64,000 bases of DNA from Sinosporangium album (GCF_900100605.1 NZ_FNCN01000006.1:26476-90475), one strand, 5' to 3'. Positions 8,025-16,789 are shown, numbered from the stretch's first letter. The notes: generated from the sequence alone by a model not told the origin. Numbers and translations: made by a program.

Positions 8025-9240
8025 CCCGCGGCTGCTCGGAGGCAGATACCGGCTGCTCAGCCGGGTGGATCAGGCGGGCACCACCTGGCAGGCGCGCGAC
8101 GAGCGGGCCCAGCGGGACGTCACCGTGGCCGACGCGCGGCAGCCGCTCCCCCGCCTGTCTCCCGAGCTGCGGCACCCCTCGGTCGTGGCGGTGCTGGACG
8201 TGGTGCCGGGGGACGGCCGGGCGTGGGTGGTGACCGAGCCGGTCCCCGGGCACCCGCTGGCGCGCGTCGTGCGCTCGGAGGGGCCGCTCGGGGTGGAGGC
8301 CGCCGCCCGGCTGGGCCTGGATCTCCTCGGCGCGCTGGAGGCGGCGCACCGGGCCGGAGTGTGGCTGCTCGTCGGCCCCGACACCGTCACCGTGACGCCG
8401 GACGGCTGGGCCGTGGTGACGTGGTTCGCCGCCTCGCCGCGGCACGGGTGGCGTGACCTCGCGGAGGTGCTGTCGCTCGCGTCGGGGGTGTCCGAGGGCC
8501 CCCTGGCGGCGCTGGTGGGGAGGCTGATCTCCGAGCCCGGCCTGGCGCCCGACGTGGTGCGGGGCGAGCTGGACAGGCTGCTGCCGCGCCGGCATCCCGT
8601 ACGGCGTAAGCCGGTCATGTGGGCTTCTGCCGTACTCGCGGTGCTTGTCGCGGGGGTGGGCGTCGGGGTCGCCCTGCTCCCGGGGGACGACGCGCCGCGG
8701 AAGCCGCAGGCGGCGGCGTCGAGCACGGCATCGGGCTATGTGGACCCGCCGCCGTTCGCGACGCGCCCCGACCCGTGCACGCTGCTGAGCCCGGTGCAGC
8801 TTGAGGAATTGGACGTGGAGACCGTGTCCGACAATACGGTCGGGAGCGAGGAATGCGTCTTCGGCCACCACAGCCGGTTCGCCCATGCCCCAAGATCGAT
8901 GCAGTTCCTGCTCACCGTCAAGGTGAAGCGGTATTCCGATGCCGATCAGGCCCATAAGGCGCTGTTCGAGCTGACCGAGCAGACCACGCGGGGCGCCGGC
9001 ACCGGCGAAGGTGTGACCCGCACCAAGCCGCGTCCGGTGACGGGTGTGGGCGGCGAGGCCGTCGCGGGCGAGGTCATCATGACCGGGAGCTTCGGCGCGT
9101 CGGTGATCACTCGGGTGGGTAATCTCATGGTCACCGCGCAGTACGGCCGGGGCTCGGACATCGACACCGGCGACCGGGCGGCGCAAGGCGCGATGAAGGC
9201 GGCGGGATGGCTGGTGGAGAGCCTGCTGCGCTCGCGATGA
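8017..9240 (+). CDS. Membrane pseudokinase with same outer domain
   Basis: 407 residues from GTG at 8017, with GGAGG ten bases upstream and an 8-nt overlap with the kinase gene. The first 190 residues keep the outline of a kinase domain (G-G-R-Y-R-L-L start; R-H-P-S-V-V-A-V-L-D-V-V; E-A-A-H-R-A-G-V) but lack the glycine loop, the beta3 lysine (V-T-V-A-D), H-R-D (replaced by V-W-L-L) and D-F-G. It cannot be a normal kinase. A membrane helix (about 200-221) leads to an outer domain with Cys254 (P-C-T-L-L) and Cys280 (E-C-V-F). Pseudokinases often act as allosteric partners or scaffolds; here that would be for the neighbouring kinase (inference). Confidence 0.82.
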   Translation: MADPRLLGGRYRLLSRVDQAGTTWQARDERAQRDVTVADARQPLPRLSPELRHPSVVAVLDVVPGDGRAWVVTEPVPGHPLARVVRSEGPLGVEAAARLGLDLLGALEAAHRAGVWLLVGPDTVTVTPDGWAVVTWFAASPRHGWRDLAEVLSLASGVSEGPLAALVGRLISEPGLAPDVVRGELDRLLPRRHPVRRKPVMWASAVLAVLVAGVGVGVALLPGDDAPRKPQAAASSTASGYVDPPPFATRPDPCTLLSPVQLEELDVETVSDNTVGSEECVFGHHSRFAHAPRSMQFLLTVKVKRYSDADQAHKALFELTEQTTRGAGTGEGVTRTKPRPVTGVGGEAVAGEVIMTGSFGASVITRVGNLMVTAQYGRGSDIDTGDRAAQGAMKAAGWLVESLLRSR

Positions 9241-9289
9241 ACGCTAGGAACCCCGTGAGGTCACGCGTTCGTTGAATCAGGAGCAAAGA

Positions 9290-9526
9290 ATGGAAGCCAG
9301 ACCATTCGCCGTAGGGGAAGGGCACGAGACCATGTCGCCGCTCGGAAAATACTACGTGGGCGCGGGGATCGCCTCCGTGCTGTTCATGATCCTGCCGATT
9401 CCCTGGGTGGTCACGTGGCTGCTCATCATCGGCGTGCTGGGGGCCCCGGTCGCGGCCTACTTCATGCTGGACGAGAACCAGCGGCGACGGCTGCGGCGGG
9501 TCCGCCGCAGGGGCATCGACCGCTGA
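9290..9526 (+). CDS. Small two-helix membrane protein
   Basis: 78 residues. ATG at 9290 is chosen because AGGAG lies seven bases upstream; an in-frame TTG at 9272 lacks this. Two adjacent hydrophobic stretches (about 18-54, G-K-Y-Y-V-G-A-G-I-A-S-V ... W-L-L-I-I-G-V) form a helical hairpin, followed by a very basic tail R-R-R-L-R-R-V-R-R-R. It lies 49 bp after the pseudokinase gene in the same orientation and may belong to that operon. Its TGA stop is inside the first unit of a 13-bp tandem repeat. No family recognised. Confidence 0.65.
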   Translation: MEARPFAVGEGHETMSPLGKYYVGAGIASVLFMILPIPWVVTWLLIIGVLGAPVAAYFMLDENQRRRLRRVRRRGIDR

Positions 9527-9586
9527 CGGAGAACGTCGGCGGAGAACGCCGACGGGAGACGCTGACAGAGAACGCTGACGGGAAGC
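9522..9586. repeat. 13-bp tandem repeat, five units
   Basis: Five consecutive 13-bp units on the pattern GCTGACGGAGAAC (9522, 9535, 9548, 9561, 9574). Units differ from the consensus at a few positions. The first contains the stop codon of the small membrane protein, and the array ends 3 bp before the stop of the convergent minus-strand gene, filling the intergenic gap. A related array lies at 14833. Confidence 0.85.
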
Positions 9587-9588
9587 GC

Positions 9589-9912
9589 TTACGCCTCGGC
9601 GGGTGCGGCGGTGATCTGCTCCTGCACCCGCTGGGTGACCTTGCGCTCCATCATGAACGACAGCAGCGGCACGGTGCCGGCGAGGAGCACGCCGAGCGTG
9701 TAGGGCCAGGTCCAGCGCGCCTTCAGGCCGAGGTTGAGCGCGGCGATGAGGTAGACGATGTAGAAGAACCCGTGGATCGGCGAGATGATCGTGCCCGGGC
9801 CCGGGATGTCGAAGACGTACTTGAGGACCATGCCGCCGACGAGCAGCAGCAGCATGACGCCGACGATGTAGGCGAGCACCCGGAAGGGCTTGAGGGCGGA
9901 TTCCACGGTCAT
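9589..9912 (-). CDS. DUF3817-type integral membrane protein
   Basis: 107 residues. Three to four hydrophobic helices: A-Y-I-V-G-V-M-L-L-L near the start, a conserved-looking loop P-G-P-G-T-I-I-S-P-I-H-G-F-F-Y-I-V-Y, and W-P-Y-T-L-G-V-L-L. The H-G-F-F-Y motif and overall length match the DUF3817 membrane family of actinobacteria, whose function is unknown. The C-terminal tail is soluble (T-Q-R-V-Q-E-Q). The ATG at 9912 is preceded by a weak purine stretch. SURF1 lies upstream on the same strand with a 46-bp gap, so co-transcription is possible. Confidence 0.75.
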   Translation of the reverse strand: MTVESALKPFRVLAYIVGVMLLLLVGGMVLKYVFDIPGPGTIISPIHGFFYIVYLIAALNLGLKARWTWPYTLGVLLAGTVPLLSFMMERKVTQRVQEQITAAPAEA

Positions 9913-9958
9913 GCACCTGTCGTTGAGGTAGGGGGCCTGGAACGAATGAGGGGTCGCT

Positions 9959-10843
9959 TCACGATATAGGCGCCGGAGCGGCGCTCCGGTCGAGCGGCAG
10001 GGCGCCGCCGCTGTCGGGCGAGGAGCCGTTCTCGCCGGGAGCCTTGCCGGGGCCGGGTCCTTCGCCGGGCCCCTCACCGGGGTCCTCGCCGCCGGCGGCG
10101 CGCTGGGAGCGGAGGGAGTCGCGCACGAAGTGGAACCACATGAACGCCGCGAACAGTCCGAAGATCCACCACTGTGCGGCGTAGGCGAGGTTGCGCCAGG
10201 TCAGCACGGGCTCGGTCTGCGGCGGCCTCACCGCGACGGCCTTCAGCCCCGGCGCGATCGACTCGGTCGCCACGACGAAGCCCTCCCTGACTTTGACGCC
10301 CTGCCAGACGTTGATCAGCTCGGACGCCGACACGGTCATCACCTGACCGGCCGGCAGCACCTCTCCCCGGCGCTGCACGCTCTCGATGCCCTGCGACGGC
10401 TTGATCCGCCCCGTGACCGCGACCCTGCCCTCGGGTACGGCTGTCGCCGGGTCTGCGGCGCTTTTCACCCATCCGCGCACGATGGGCATCGTGGTGCCGT
10501 CGTCGAGGATCAGAGGCGTGAGCACCCAGTAGCCGGCGCCCTTGGCCACGACGCCCCCGGGGGTGTCGGTGTCGGGCTCGCGGTTGGCGACGAGCAGTTG
10601 GCGTGGCGCGTCGTAGACGCCCTCGGCCGACACCAGCCGGCCGACCGCCTCGGCGCGCATCTGCTGCCCCTGGCGGGTCAGCTCGGACACGGCCACGGCT
10701 TGCGGGTCTCCCGACGACACGGGACGCCCCGACTCCTCGAACACGCCGAGCTGCCACCTGCCGAGCAGCCACGCCGAGATCAGCGCGACGACCAGCAGCA
10801 CATGGAGCCCCACGAGGCGAGGAGAAAGCAGCGTGCGCAGCAT
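9959..10843 (-). CDS. SURF1 family protein
   Basis: 294 residues. N-terminal membrane helix (about 10-27) followed by a short conserved G-R-W-Q-L-G motif, a large extracytoplasmic region with the SURF1 hallmarks R-G-W-V (I-V-R-G-W-V, about 122-127) and G-R-I, and a second helix W-W-I-F-G-L-F-A-A-F near 235, then a Gly/Pro/Glu-rich tail. SURF1/Shy1 proteins assist cytochrome c oxidase assembly, in haem a delivery. The length is typical of actinobacterial SURF1 apart from the extra tail. No oxidase genes lie nearby. Confidence 0.88.
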   Translation of the reverse strand: MLRTLLSPRLVGLHVLLVVALISAWLLGRWQLGVFEESGRPVSSGDPQAVAVSELTRQGQQMRAEAVGRLVSAEGVYDAPRQLLVANREPDTDTPGGVVAKGAGYWVLTPLILDDGTTMPIVRGWVKSAADPATAVPEGRVAVTGRIKPSQGIESVQRRGEVLPAGQVMTVSASELINVWQGVKVREGFVVATESIAPGLKAVAVRPPQTEPVLTWRNLAYAAQWWIFGLFAAFMWFHFVRDSLRSQRAAGGEDPGEGPGEGPGPGKAPGENGSSPDSGGALPLDRSAAPAPIS

Positions 10844-11002
10844 TCCCCCACGCTATCGGCCAATGGCGGCAGTCCCGTCCACGCCCCCGGAGCTCGAAGG
10901 CGGCGACCTGGCACGCCCTTCCTGGGATGTTTCAGGGGATTTCTACCGCGGCGTCCTCATCAAGGTCCTGATCAGCCCGACCGCCCCGCGAAGGCACGTG
11001 GG

Positions 11003-11176
11003 CTAGCTGAGCAGCAGGTAGACCACGAGAGCGAGGACCAGCACGCCGACGGAGATCCCGACGGCGGGAAGAGCATAGGACTTCTTGGGCGGAGCGGCCT
11101 CCTGCTCATTGTTGCGCTGGGCGAACGCGCGGAACGCCTGGGTGTTCCCCGCCGGATCGATGTGCGGTTCAGACAT
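11003..11176 (-). CDS. Small single-helix membrane protein
   Basis: 57 residues from ATG at 11176. A soluble N-terminal half (M-S-E-P-H-I-D-P-A-G-N, then A-Q-R-N-N-E-Q-E) is followed by P-P-K-K-S-Y and one long hydrophobic helix ending at the C terminus (L-V-V-Y-L-L-L-S). It is probably a tail-anchored peptide. No family is recognised. It sits 159 bp beyond the SURF1 start on the same strand and is divergent from the flavin monooxygenase gene. Confidence 0.6.
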   Translation of the reverse strand: MSEPHIDPAGNTQAFRAFAQRNNEQEAAPPKKSYALPAVGISVGVLVLALVVYLLLS

Positions 11177-11450
11177 GACGACGACTGTAGCCAAGCACAC
11201 TGACGGTTCGGCGGGGATTTGAGGGTTTTTGCACCCCTGCGCGGTTCTCAGCGGCGGAGATATGCGACATCCAATAAATCCGATCATTTCCGCATGTGGA
11301 CAGCGGCGCAGAAACGGCGACCTCCCTACACATAGGGTTGAGGGTGGTATCCCACCCCCCACGCCAGACAAGGCACATCACCCGGCCCATGCCAGACCGC
11401 TCGGGTGGGACCGACGGTGCCTGGCGATGCGGCCGCCCCCGAGGAGAGGC

Positions 11451-12911
11451 ATGACGACTCGCGGCGACACCCCGGCGATCACGATCATCGGTTCCGGGTT
11501 CTCCGGGCTCGGCATGGCGATCAAGCTCAAGGAGGCCGGGTTCCACGACTTCGTGATCGTCGAGAAGTCCTCCGACGTCGGTGGAACCTGGCGCGAGAAC
11601 ACCTATCCCGGCTGCGCCTGCGATGTCCCCTCACACCTCTATTCCTTCTCCTTCCACCTCAACCCCCACTGGTCCCGCATGTTCTCCCCCCAGGAGGAGA
11701 TCTGGGACTACCTACGCTCATGCATCGACACGTACGGCTTGCGCCCCCACCTGCGGTTCAACACGGCGGTCACGGCGCTCGCCTACGACGACACGGCACG
11801 TGAGTGGCGGATCAGCCTGGCGAGCGGTGAGACGTTGACGTCCAAGGCGGTCGTGACCGCGGCCGGCGCCCTGCACATCCCGAAATTTCCTAAGATCCCG
11901 GGGCGAGAGCGCTTCCAGGGCACCGCGTTCCACTCCGCCCAGTGGGACCACACGGCCGACCTGGCCGAACGGAGGGTGGCGGTGATCGGCACGGGGGCCT
12001 CCGCCGTACAGTTCATTCCACGCATCGCCCCCCAAGCCGCCTCGCTGACCGTTTTCCAGCGCACACCCCCGTGGATCCACCCCAAGCCCGACGGGGACCT
12101 GCCGCAACGGCTGTTCGCCACGGTGCCGGGGGCGGCGAGGCTGTTCCGCAACGCGATCTACTGGGCGTTGGAGAGCCGGGGCGCGGGATTCGCCGTCGAC
12201 CCGAGGCTGATGGCGCCGCAGGAGCGTCTGGCGCGCCGGCACCTCGCCCGCCAGGTGGCCGACCCGGACCTGCGCGCCGAACTCACCCCCGACTACACGA
12301 TCGGCTGCAAACGCATCCTGATCTCCAACGACTTCTATCCCGCCCTCCAACGGGACAACGTGTCCCTGGTGACCGACCCCGTCGCCGAGATCCGCGAGCG
12401 CACGATCGTCGACGCGGCGGGCCGCGAGCACGAGGTGGACGCGATCGTGTACGGCACGGGCTTCACCGTGACCGGCGGCCTGTCGGTGCCGCACGTGACC
12501 GGGCGGGGCGGCCTGCGCATCCAGGAGGCGTGGAAGAACGGCGTGGAGGCGTATCTCGGGGTCACCACCTCGGGCTTCCCCAACCTGTTCTTCCTCCTCG
12601 GGCCGAACACCGGGCTCGGCCACAACTCGGTGGTCTTCATGATCGAGGCGCAGGTGCACTACATCCTGGAGTGCCTGCGCCTGCTGTCGAAGACCAAGGC
12701 CAGGGGCCTCGACGTGCTGCGGAGCGCCCAGGACGACTACAACCGGAGGCTTCGGCAGCGCCTCGACCACGCGGTGTGGAGCGCAGGCGGCTGCCGAAGC
12801 TGGTATCTCGACCGCAGCGGAGTGAACCGGTCACTGTGGCCGGGCTTCTCCTTCGAGTACTGGGCGCGCACCCGCACGGTGAAGCCCTCGGCCTACGAGC
12901 TGATCTACTAG
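11451..12911 (+). CDS. Flavin-dependent monooxygenase, Baeyer-Villiger type
   Basis: 486 residues. ATG at 11451 has GAGGAGAGG just upstream; upstream in-frame sequence is ignored. FAD-binding G-S-G-F-S-G lies at 14-19, the Baeyer-Villiger fingerprint F-x-G-x-x-x-H-x-x-x-W-D at 155-166, and the NADPH-binding G-T-G-A-S-A at 180-185. A late T-G-F motif (Y-G-T-G-F) and G-P-N-T-G-L-G-H-N near the C terminus are typical of this class. The enzyme inserts oxygen next to a ketone or oxidises a heteroatom, using NADPH and O2 in the cytosol. Substrate unknown. It is convergent with the gamma-glutamyltransferase gene, only 8 bp away. Confidence 0.9.
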   Translation: MTTRGDTPAITIIGSGFSGLGMAIKLKEAGFHDFVIVEKSSDVGGTWRENTYPGCACDVPSHLYSFSFHLNPHWSRMFSPQEEIWDYLRSCIDTYGLRPHLRFNTAVTALAYDDTAREWRISLASGETLTSKAVVTAAGALHIPKFPKIPGRERFQGTAFHSAQWDHTADLAERRVAVIGTGASAVQFIPRIAPQAASLTVFQRTPPWIHPKPDGDLPQRLFATVPGAARLFRNAIYWALESRGAGFAVDPRLMAPQERLARRHLARQVADPDLRAELTPDYTIGCKRILISNDFYPALQRDNVSLVTDPVAEIRERTIVDAAGREHEVDAIVYGTGFTVTGGLSVPHVTGRGGLRIQEAWKNGVEAYLGVTTSGFPNLFFLLGPNTGLGHNSVVFMIEAQVHYILECLRLLSKTKARGLDVLRSAQDDYNRRLRQRLDHAVWSAGGCRSWYLDRSGVNRSLWPGFSFEYWARTRTVKPSAYELIY

Positions 12912-12919
12912 CCGCTGAG

Positions 12920-14803
12920 CTACCGCCCCCCGCCCGAGGGACGCACGACCAGGGCCGACCCGCCGCCCCGGCGGCTGGGCTCGGCCACGGCCTGCACCTT
13001 GCCCCTGCCCAGGAACGCCAGGGCCGTGGCCGCGCCGATCTCCGGGTTGAGGGTGAAGGTGTGTCCCCTGGCGGTGAGTTCGGGGCCGTAGCGGTCGATG
13101 AACGCCTGCTCGGCCTGGGTGGCCGCGGTGTTGCGCTGGGTAGCGCGGGGGGCCGCCACGGCCTCGGGTAGCGACATGCCGAAGTCGTAGCGGTTCAGCA
13201 GGATCTGCAGCACGGTGGTGATGATCGTCGAGCCGCCGGGTGAGCCCACCGCGAGCACTGGTTCGCCGTTCTTGAGGACGATCGTGGGGGCCATGGAGGA
13301 ACGGGGGCGTTTGCCGGGGCCGGGGAGGTTCGGGTCGCCCGGGGCAGGGCCGAAGGTGAAGTCGGTCAGCTCGTTGTTCAGCAGGATTCCCCGGCCCGGC
13401 ACCACGATGCCGTTGCCGCCGGTGGACTCGATCGTGTTGTTGTAGGCGACCACGTTGCCGTGCCGGTCGGCCACGACGAGGTGCGTGGTCTCCGGGCCCT
13501 CCGGGGACTGGGCCCCGCTCGTGTCGTCCGCCGGCCGTCCCGGGCATGGGCCGTAGTCGCCGTCGGGCGTGCCGGGGGCCGCCGGATGCGCCATGGCGCG
13601 CTCGCCGATCAGGCAGGCGCGTTCCTTGGCGAAGCCCTCGGACAGCAGGCCCGCCAGGGGCACGTCGACGAAGGCGGGGTCGCCGACGTAGCGGCCCCGG
13701 TCGGCGAAGGCCAGGCGGGACGCCTCCAGGTATTCGTGGAGGCCGACCTCGGGGAGGGCCTGCAAGATGTTGAGGGCCTCGCCCACGGTGGAGGCGCCGG
13801 ACGACGGGGGCGCCATGCCGTACACGTCGAGGCCCTTGTAGGTGACCTTCGCGGCGGGGCGGACAAGGGCGCGGTAGGCGGTGAGGTCGGCGAGCTCCAT
13901 GAGGCCGGGGCGCACCACGCGGGTGGCGCCGGGGGTGGTCGGCGGGTGCTTGACCGTACGGACGACGTCGCGGCCGAGGCCCCCGCCGTACAGCCACGAG
14001 GGGCCGCGCCGGCCCAGCTCGCGGTAGGTCGCGGCGAGGTCGGGGTTGCGGAACGTGGAGCCGACCGGCGGAGGCGCGCCGCCGGGCAGGTAGAGGGCGG
14101 CCGTGGAGGCGATGTCCTTGAACCGGGCGGCGTTGGCGGCGGTCTGGGCGTGGAAGGTGGCGTCCACGGTGAACCCGTCGGCGGCGAGCTTCGCGGCGGG
14201 TTCGAGCGCGCGGCGCAGGCCGATCGTGCCGAACCGGCGCAGCGCGAGGTCCCACTGGGCGACGCTGCCGGGCACTCCGGCGGACAGACCGCTCGTGACG
14301 GCCTCGTCGAAGGGGATGCCCTCAAGCGACGAGGCGGTCATGGCGCGGGGGGCGGTCTCACGGCCGTCGATCGTGAAGATCTTGCGGCGCTTGGCGTCGT
14401 AGTAGACGAGGAAGCCTCCGCCGGCCAGGCCCGCGGAGTACGGCTCGGTGACGCCCAGGGCCGCCGCCGCCGCGACGGCGGCGTCCACGGCGTTGCCGCC
14501 GCGGCGCAGCACCGACAGGGCGACCTTGCTGGCGTCGAGGTCGACGGTCGCGACGGCTCCGCCGTACCCCTCGGCGACGGGGACCTTCGCGGAGTCGCGA
14601 CCGGGATCGGGGGCGGGATCGGGGGCGGGATCGGGGGCGGGGGTCGAGGCGGGAGTTGAGGCGGGGACGCTGGGGGCGGGGCCCGCGCCCTCGGCGGGGG
14701 CGGGCGCGCGGGAGAGGGCGGGTGGTGCGAGCAGGGTGGCGAGGAGCAGGGAGGTCGAGGCTGATGCGGCGGCCAGAGGCATGGCGAACCGGCGGGCACT
14801 CAT
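12920..14803 (-). CDS. ggt: Gamma-glutamyltransferase
   Basis: 627 residues, exported. Signal peptide (about 1-33), then a Pro-rich spacer with A-P-D-P repeats to about residue 72, then the Ntn-hydrolase proenzyme. Hallmarks: G-G-N-A-V-D-A (propeptide start), an R-E-T-A-P run, the autoprocessing and catalytic Thr in E-T-T-H-L-V-V-A-D, R-S-S-M-A-P-T, and the oxyanion G-S-P-G-G-S. Family knowledge: it cleaves and transfers gamma-glutamyl groups from glutathione-like donors outside the cytoplasmic membrane. In actinomycetes glutathione is usually absent, so the natural donor is uncertain. ATG at 14803 has AGGA upstream; a 13-bp repeat array lies in its leader. Confidence 0.93.
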   Translation of the reverse strand: MSARRFAMPLAAASASTSLLLATLLAPPALSRAPAPAEGAGPAPSVPASTPASTPAPDPAPDPAPDPGRDSAKVPVAEGYGGAVATVDLDASKVALSVLRRGGNAVDAAVAAAAALGVTEPYSAGLAGGGFLVYYDAKRRKIFTIDGRETAPRAMTASSLEGIPFDEAVTSGLSAGVPGSVAQWDLALRRFGTIGLRRALEPAAKLAADGFTVDATFHAQTAANAARFKDIASTAALYLPGGAPPPVGSTFRNPDLAATYRELGRRGPSWLYGGGLGRDVVRTVKHPPTTPGATRVVRPGLMELADLTAYRALVRPAAKVTYKGLDVYGMAPPSSGASTVGEALNILQALPEVGLHEYLEASRLAFADRGRYVGDPAFVDVPLAGLLSEGFAKERACLIGERAMAHPAAPGTPDGDYGPCPGRPADDTSGAQSPEGPETTHLVVADRHGNVVAYNNTIESTGGNGIVVPGRGILLNNELTDFTFGPAPGDPNLPGPGKRPRSSMAPTIVLKNGEPVLAVGSPGGSTIITTVLQILLNRYDFGMSLPEAVAAPRATQRNTAATQAEQAFIDRYGPELTARGHTFTLNPEIGAATALAFLGRGKVQAVAEPSRRGGGSALVVRPSGGGR

Positions 14804-14832
14804 AGCGGTCCTCTCGCGGATCTCACACGGAC

Positions 14833-15080
14833 GCTGACGGATAACGCTGACGGATAGTGCTGGCAGGTGGTGCTGACAGATAGCGCATGGATAGCGCCGG
14901 CGGACAACGCCGGTGACAGGTAGCGCTAATGACAAGAAATACCGATGACGGACAATGCTGATGGAAATAGCGGGATTTAGCTGTGCGGAGATCGACCCGA
15001 CCAGCATGACTCATGCGTCGGCGGCTTTCACGTCCCTTGGCAAGCTGATATCCGACGTTGACGTAGCGCTGACGCGGATC
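14833..15080. repeat. Degenerate 13-bp repeats upstream of ggt
   Basis: Units on the pattern GCTGACGGATAAC run from 14833 (14833, 14846, 14859, 14872) and continue in more degenerate 11-16-nt forms to about 14971 (GCCGGCGGACAAC at 14896). A further partial block lies at 15044-15080. The unit is clearly related to the 13-bp array at 9522. The block lies in the region that should hold the ggt promoter and 5' leader. Confidence 0.7.
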
Positions 15081-15306
15081 GCGTGCCGGTGAGGGGGCCG
15101 CCGAGCGGCCAGACCGCCTGCCTGCGCATGGACGCCCGCTCATCAACCCCAGGCAGTGGTAAATCACCTGGAAAACAAGGCGAGATGCGTCCTGATTGGC
15201 CCTGACTCCTTCCCCTCATGACGCCTCGCTGAAACACTCACCGGTCGGTTACGCTCCGCAGTCGTATGCTTACATGCACGCTCTGCGGGTGTCCGGGGGA
15301 GGACAT

Positions 15307-16704
15307 ATGACGTGGTGGCACACCGATGTGGAGGCGACCGCGACGCAGGCACGGCCCACCGTGCCGGCACCGCGCGAGACCGAGCTGCTGTGGGCCGCGG
15401 AGGCGGGAGACGCACGGGCCGCGCACCTGCTCGGCAGGGGCTACGCGCAGCGCGGCGACCGCGCCGCCGCGCGCCACTGGTGGGAGCGGGCCGCGGCCGC
15501 GGGCAGCGTCGACAGCGCCTACAACCTCGGCATCTGGCATGAGAAGCACGGCAACCTGACGGACGCGCTGAGCTGGTATGAGAAGGCCGCCGACACCGGA
15601 GACGCCGAGGCGGCCGTCAACCTCGCCACGTTGATCCTGGAGCAGCGGGGCGACATCGCCGCCGCCCGCCGCTGGTTCGAGGTCGCGGCCAGGGCGGGCA
15701 ACCGGTCCGCCGCCCGCAGGCTGGCCCTGATCTGCGAGGACGGCGGAGACATCCAGGGCGCACGCGAGTGGCACCGCACCGCCGCGCTCGACGGCGACCT
15801 GCCCTCCACCCATGACCTGGGGTTCCTCGCCTACGCCTCGGGCAGCGACGAGGAGACGGTCCACTGGTGGGAGATCGCCGCCCGGGGCGGCCACGCCGAC
15901 GCCGCCTACCATCTCGGGCTCTTCCTCCAGGCCAGCCGCGACCCGGAGGGCGCCGAGGCGTTCTACCGCGTGGCCGCCAAGAGCGACCATCCCGGCGCGG
16001 CCTCCCAGCTCGGCGGCATCGCGCTGTCCCGCCGAGACCTGCGTACGGCACGGGCCTGGTTCGAGCGGGCCGCGGCGTCGGGGCGGGTCGACGACCAGCG
16101 CATGGCGGGCTTCGTCTGCGTCGAGTTGAGCGATTCGCAGGCGGCCAGCCACTGGTTCGGCCGCGCCGCCGCCAGCGGTGACCCTGAGTCCGCGTTCAAC
16201 TACGGACTGTTGCTGATCGCCGATCGGGGCGACATCAAGGGCGGGCAGCACTGGTTCCGTCAGGCGGCACAGAATGGGCACCACCGGGCCGCGATGGAGC
16301 TGGTCGCGCTGCTGTCGCTCACCGGCCAGGGGCACGAGTGCGAGGACTGGCTGGCCAACCCGCCCGCCCCGAGCTGGGACAGGATGGCCGAGCCCGAGTT
16401 GGTGGCGCGGGCCGAGCTGGCAGCGGCGGCGACGGGCCGCAGGGGTGGGGAGCTGCTCAAGGTGAGCGACCTGACCGAGCTCCTCGGCACGTGGGATCTC
16501 GTCACCAGGCCCCTGCACGACCATGCCGAGGTGTCGGCGTGGCTGACCGAGCGCAGCGGGCTCCACGCGAGCGCGGTGGAGCATCTCTGCTCGGTCCGGG
16601 CCACGCTGCTTCGGCCGGGCACCGCCCCGTGGCCGACGCCGACGGAGATCGAGCAGGTGCTCACGACGGCCCGCGAGCTGCGCCGGCGGCTCGGGGTCCA
16701 CTGA
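15307..16704 (+). CDS. Sel1/TPR-like repeat protein
   Basis: 465 residues. ATG at 15307 has GGGGGAGGA directly upstream. Residues about 25-350 are nine or ten helical repeats of about 36 residues, each with an A-x-x-L-G or A-x-N-L-G helix and a W-W/W-Y/W-F-E-x-A-A-x-x-G helix, typical of Sel1-like repeats. The C-terminal 110 residues are a different helical region with no recognised domain (S-D-L-T-E-L-L-G-T-W; T-E-R-S-G-L). No signal peptide, so it is probably a cytosolic protein-interaction scaffold. The last codons R-L-G-V-H and the stop are the first unit of a 17-bp tandem repeat. Confidence 0.8.
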   Translation: MTWWHTDVEATATQARPTVPAPRETELLWAAEAGDARAAHLLGRGYAQRGDRAAARHWWERAAAAGSVDSAYNLGIWHEKHGNLTDALSWYEKAADTGDAEAAVNLATLILEQRGDIAAARRWFEVAARAGNRSAARRLALICEDGGDIQGAREWHRTAALDGDLPSTHDLGFLAYASGSDEETVHWWEIAARGGHADAAYHLGLFLQASRDPEGAEAFYRVAAKSDHPGAASQLGGIALSRRDLRTARAWFERAAASGRVDDQRMAGFVCVELSDSQAASHWFGRAAASGDPESAFNYGLLLIADRGDIKGGQHWFRQAAQNGHHRAAMELVALLSLTGQGHECEDWLANPPAPSWDRMAEPELVARAELAAAATGRRGGELLKVSDLTELLGTWDLVTRPLHDHAEVSAWLTERSGLHASAVEHLCSVRATLLRPGTAPWPTPTEIEQVLTTARELRRRLGVH

Positions 16705-16789
16705 GGCTCGGGGTCCACTGAGGCTCGGGGTCCACTGAGGCTCGGGGTCCACTGAGGCTCGGGGTCCACTGAGGCTCGGGGTCCACTGA
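16688..16789. repeat. 17-bp tandem repeat, six perfect units
   Basis: Six identical copies of GGCTCGGGGTCCACTGA, starting at 16688, 16705, 16722, 16739, 16756 and 16773. The first copy encodes the last residues and the TGA stop of the Sel1-repeat protein; the others lie in the 3' untranslated region. Perfect identity suggests recent expansion by slippage. Confidence 0.97.
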
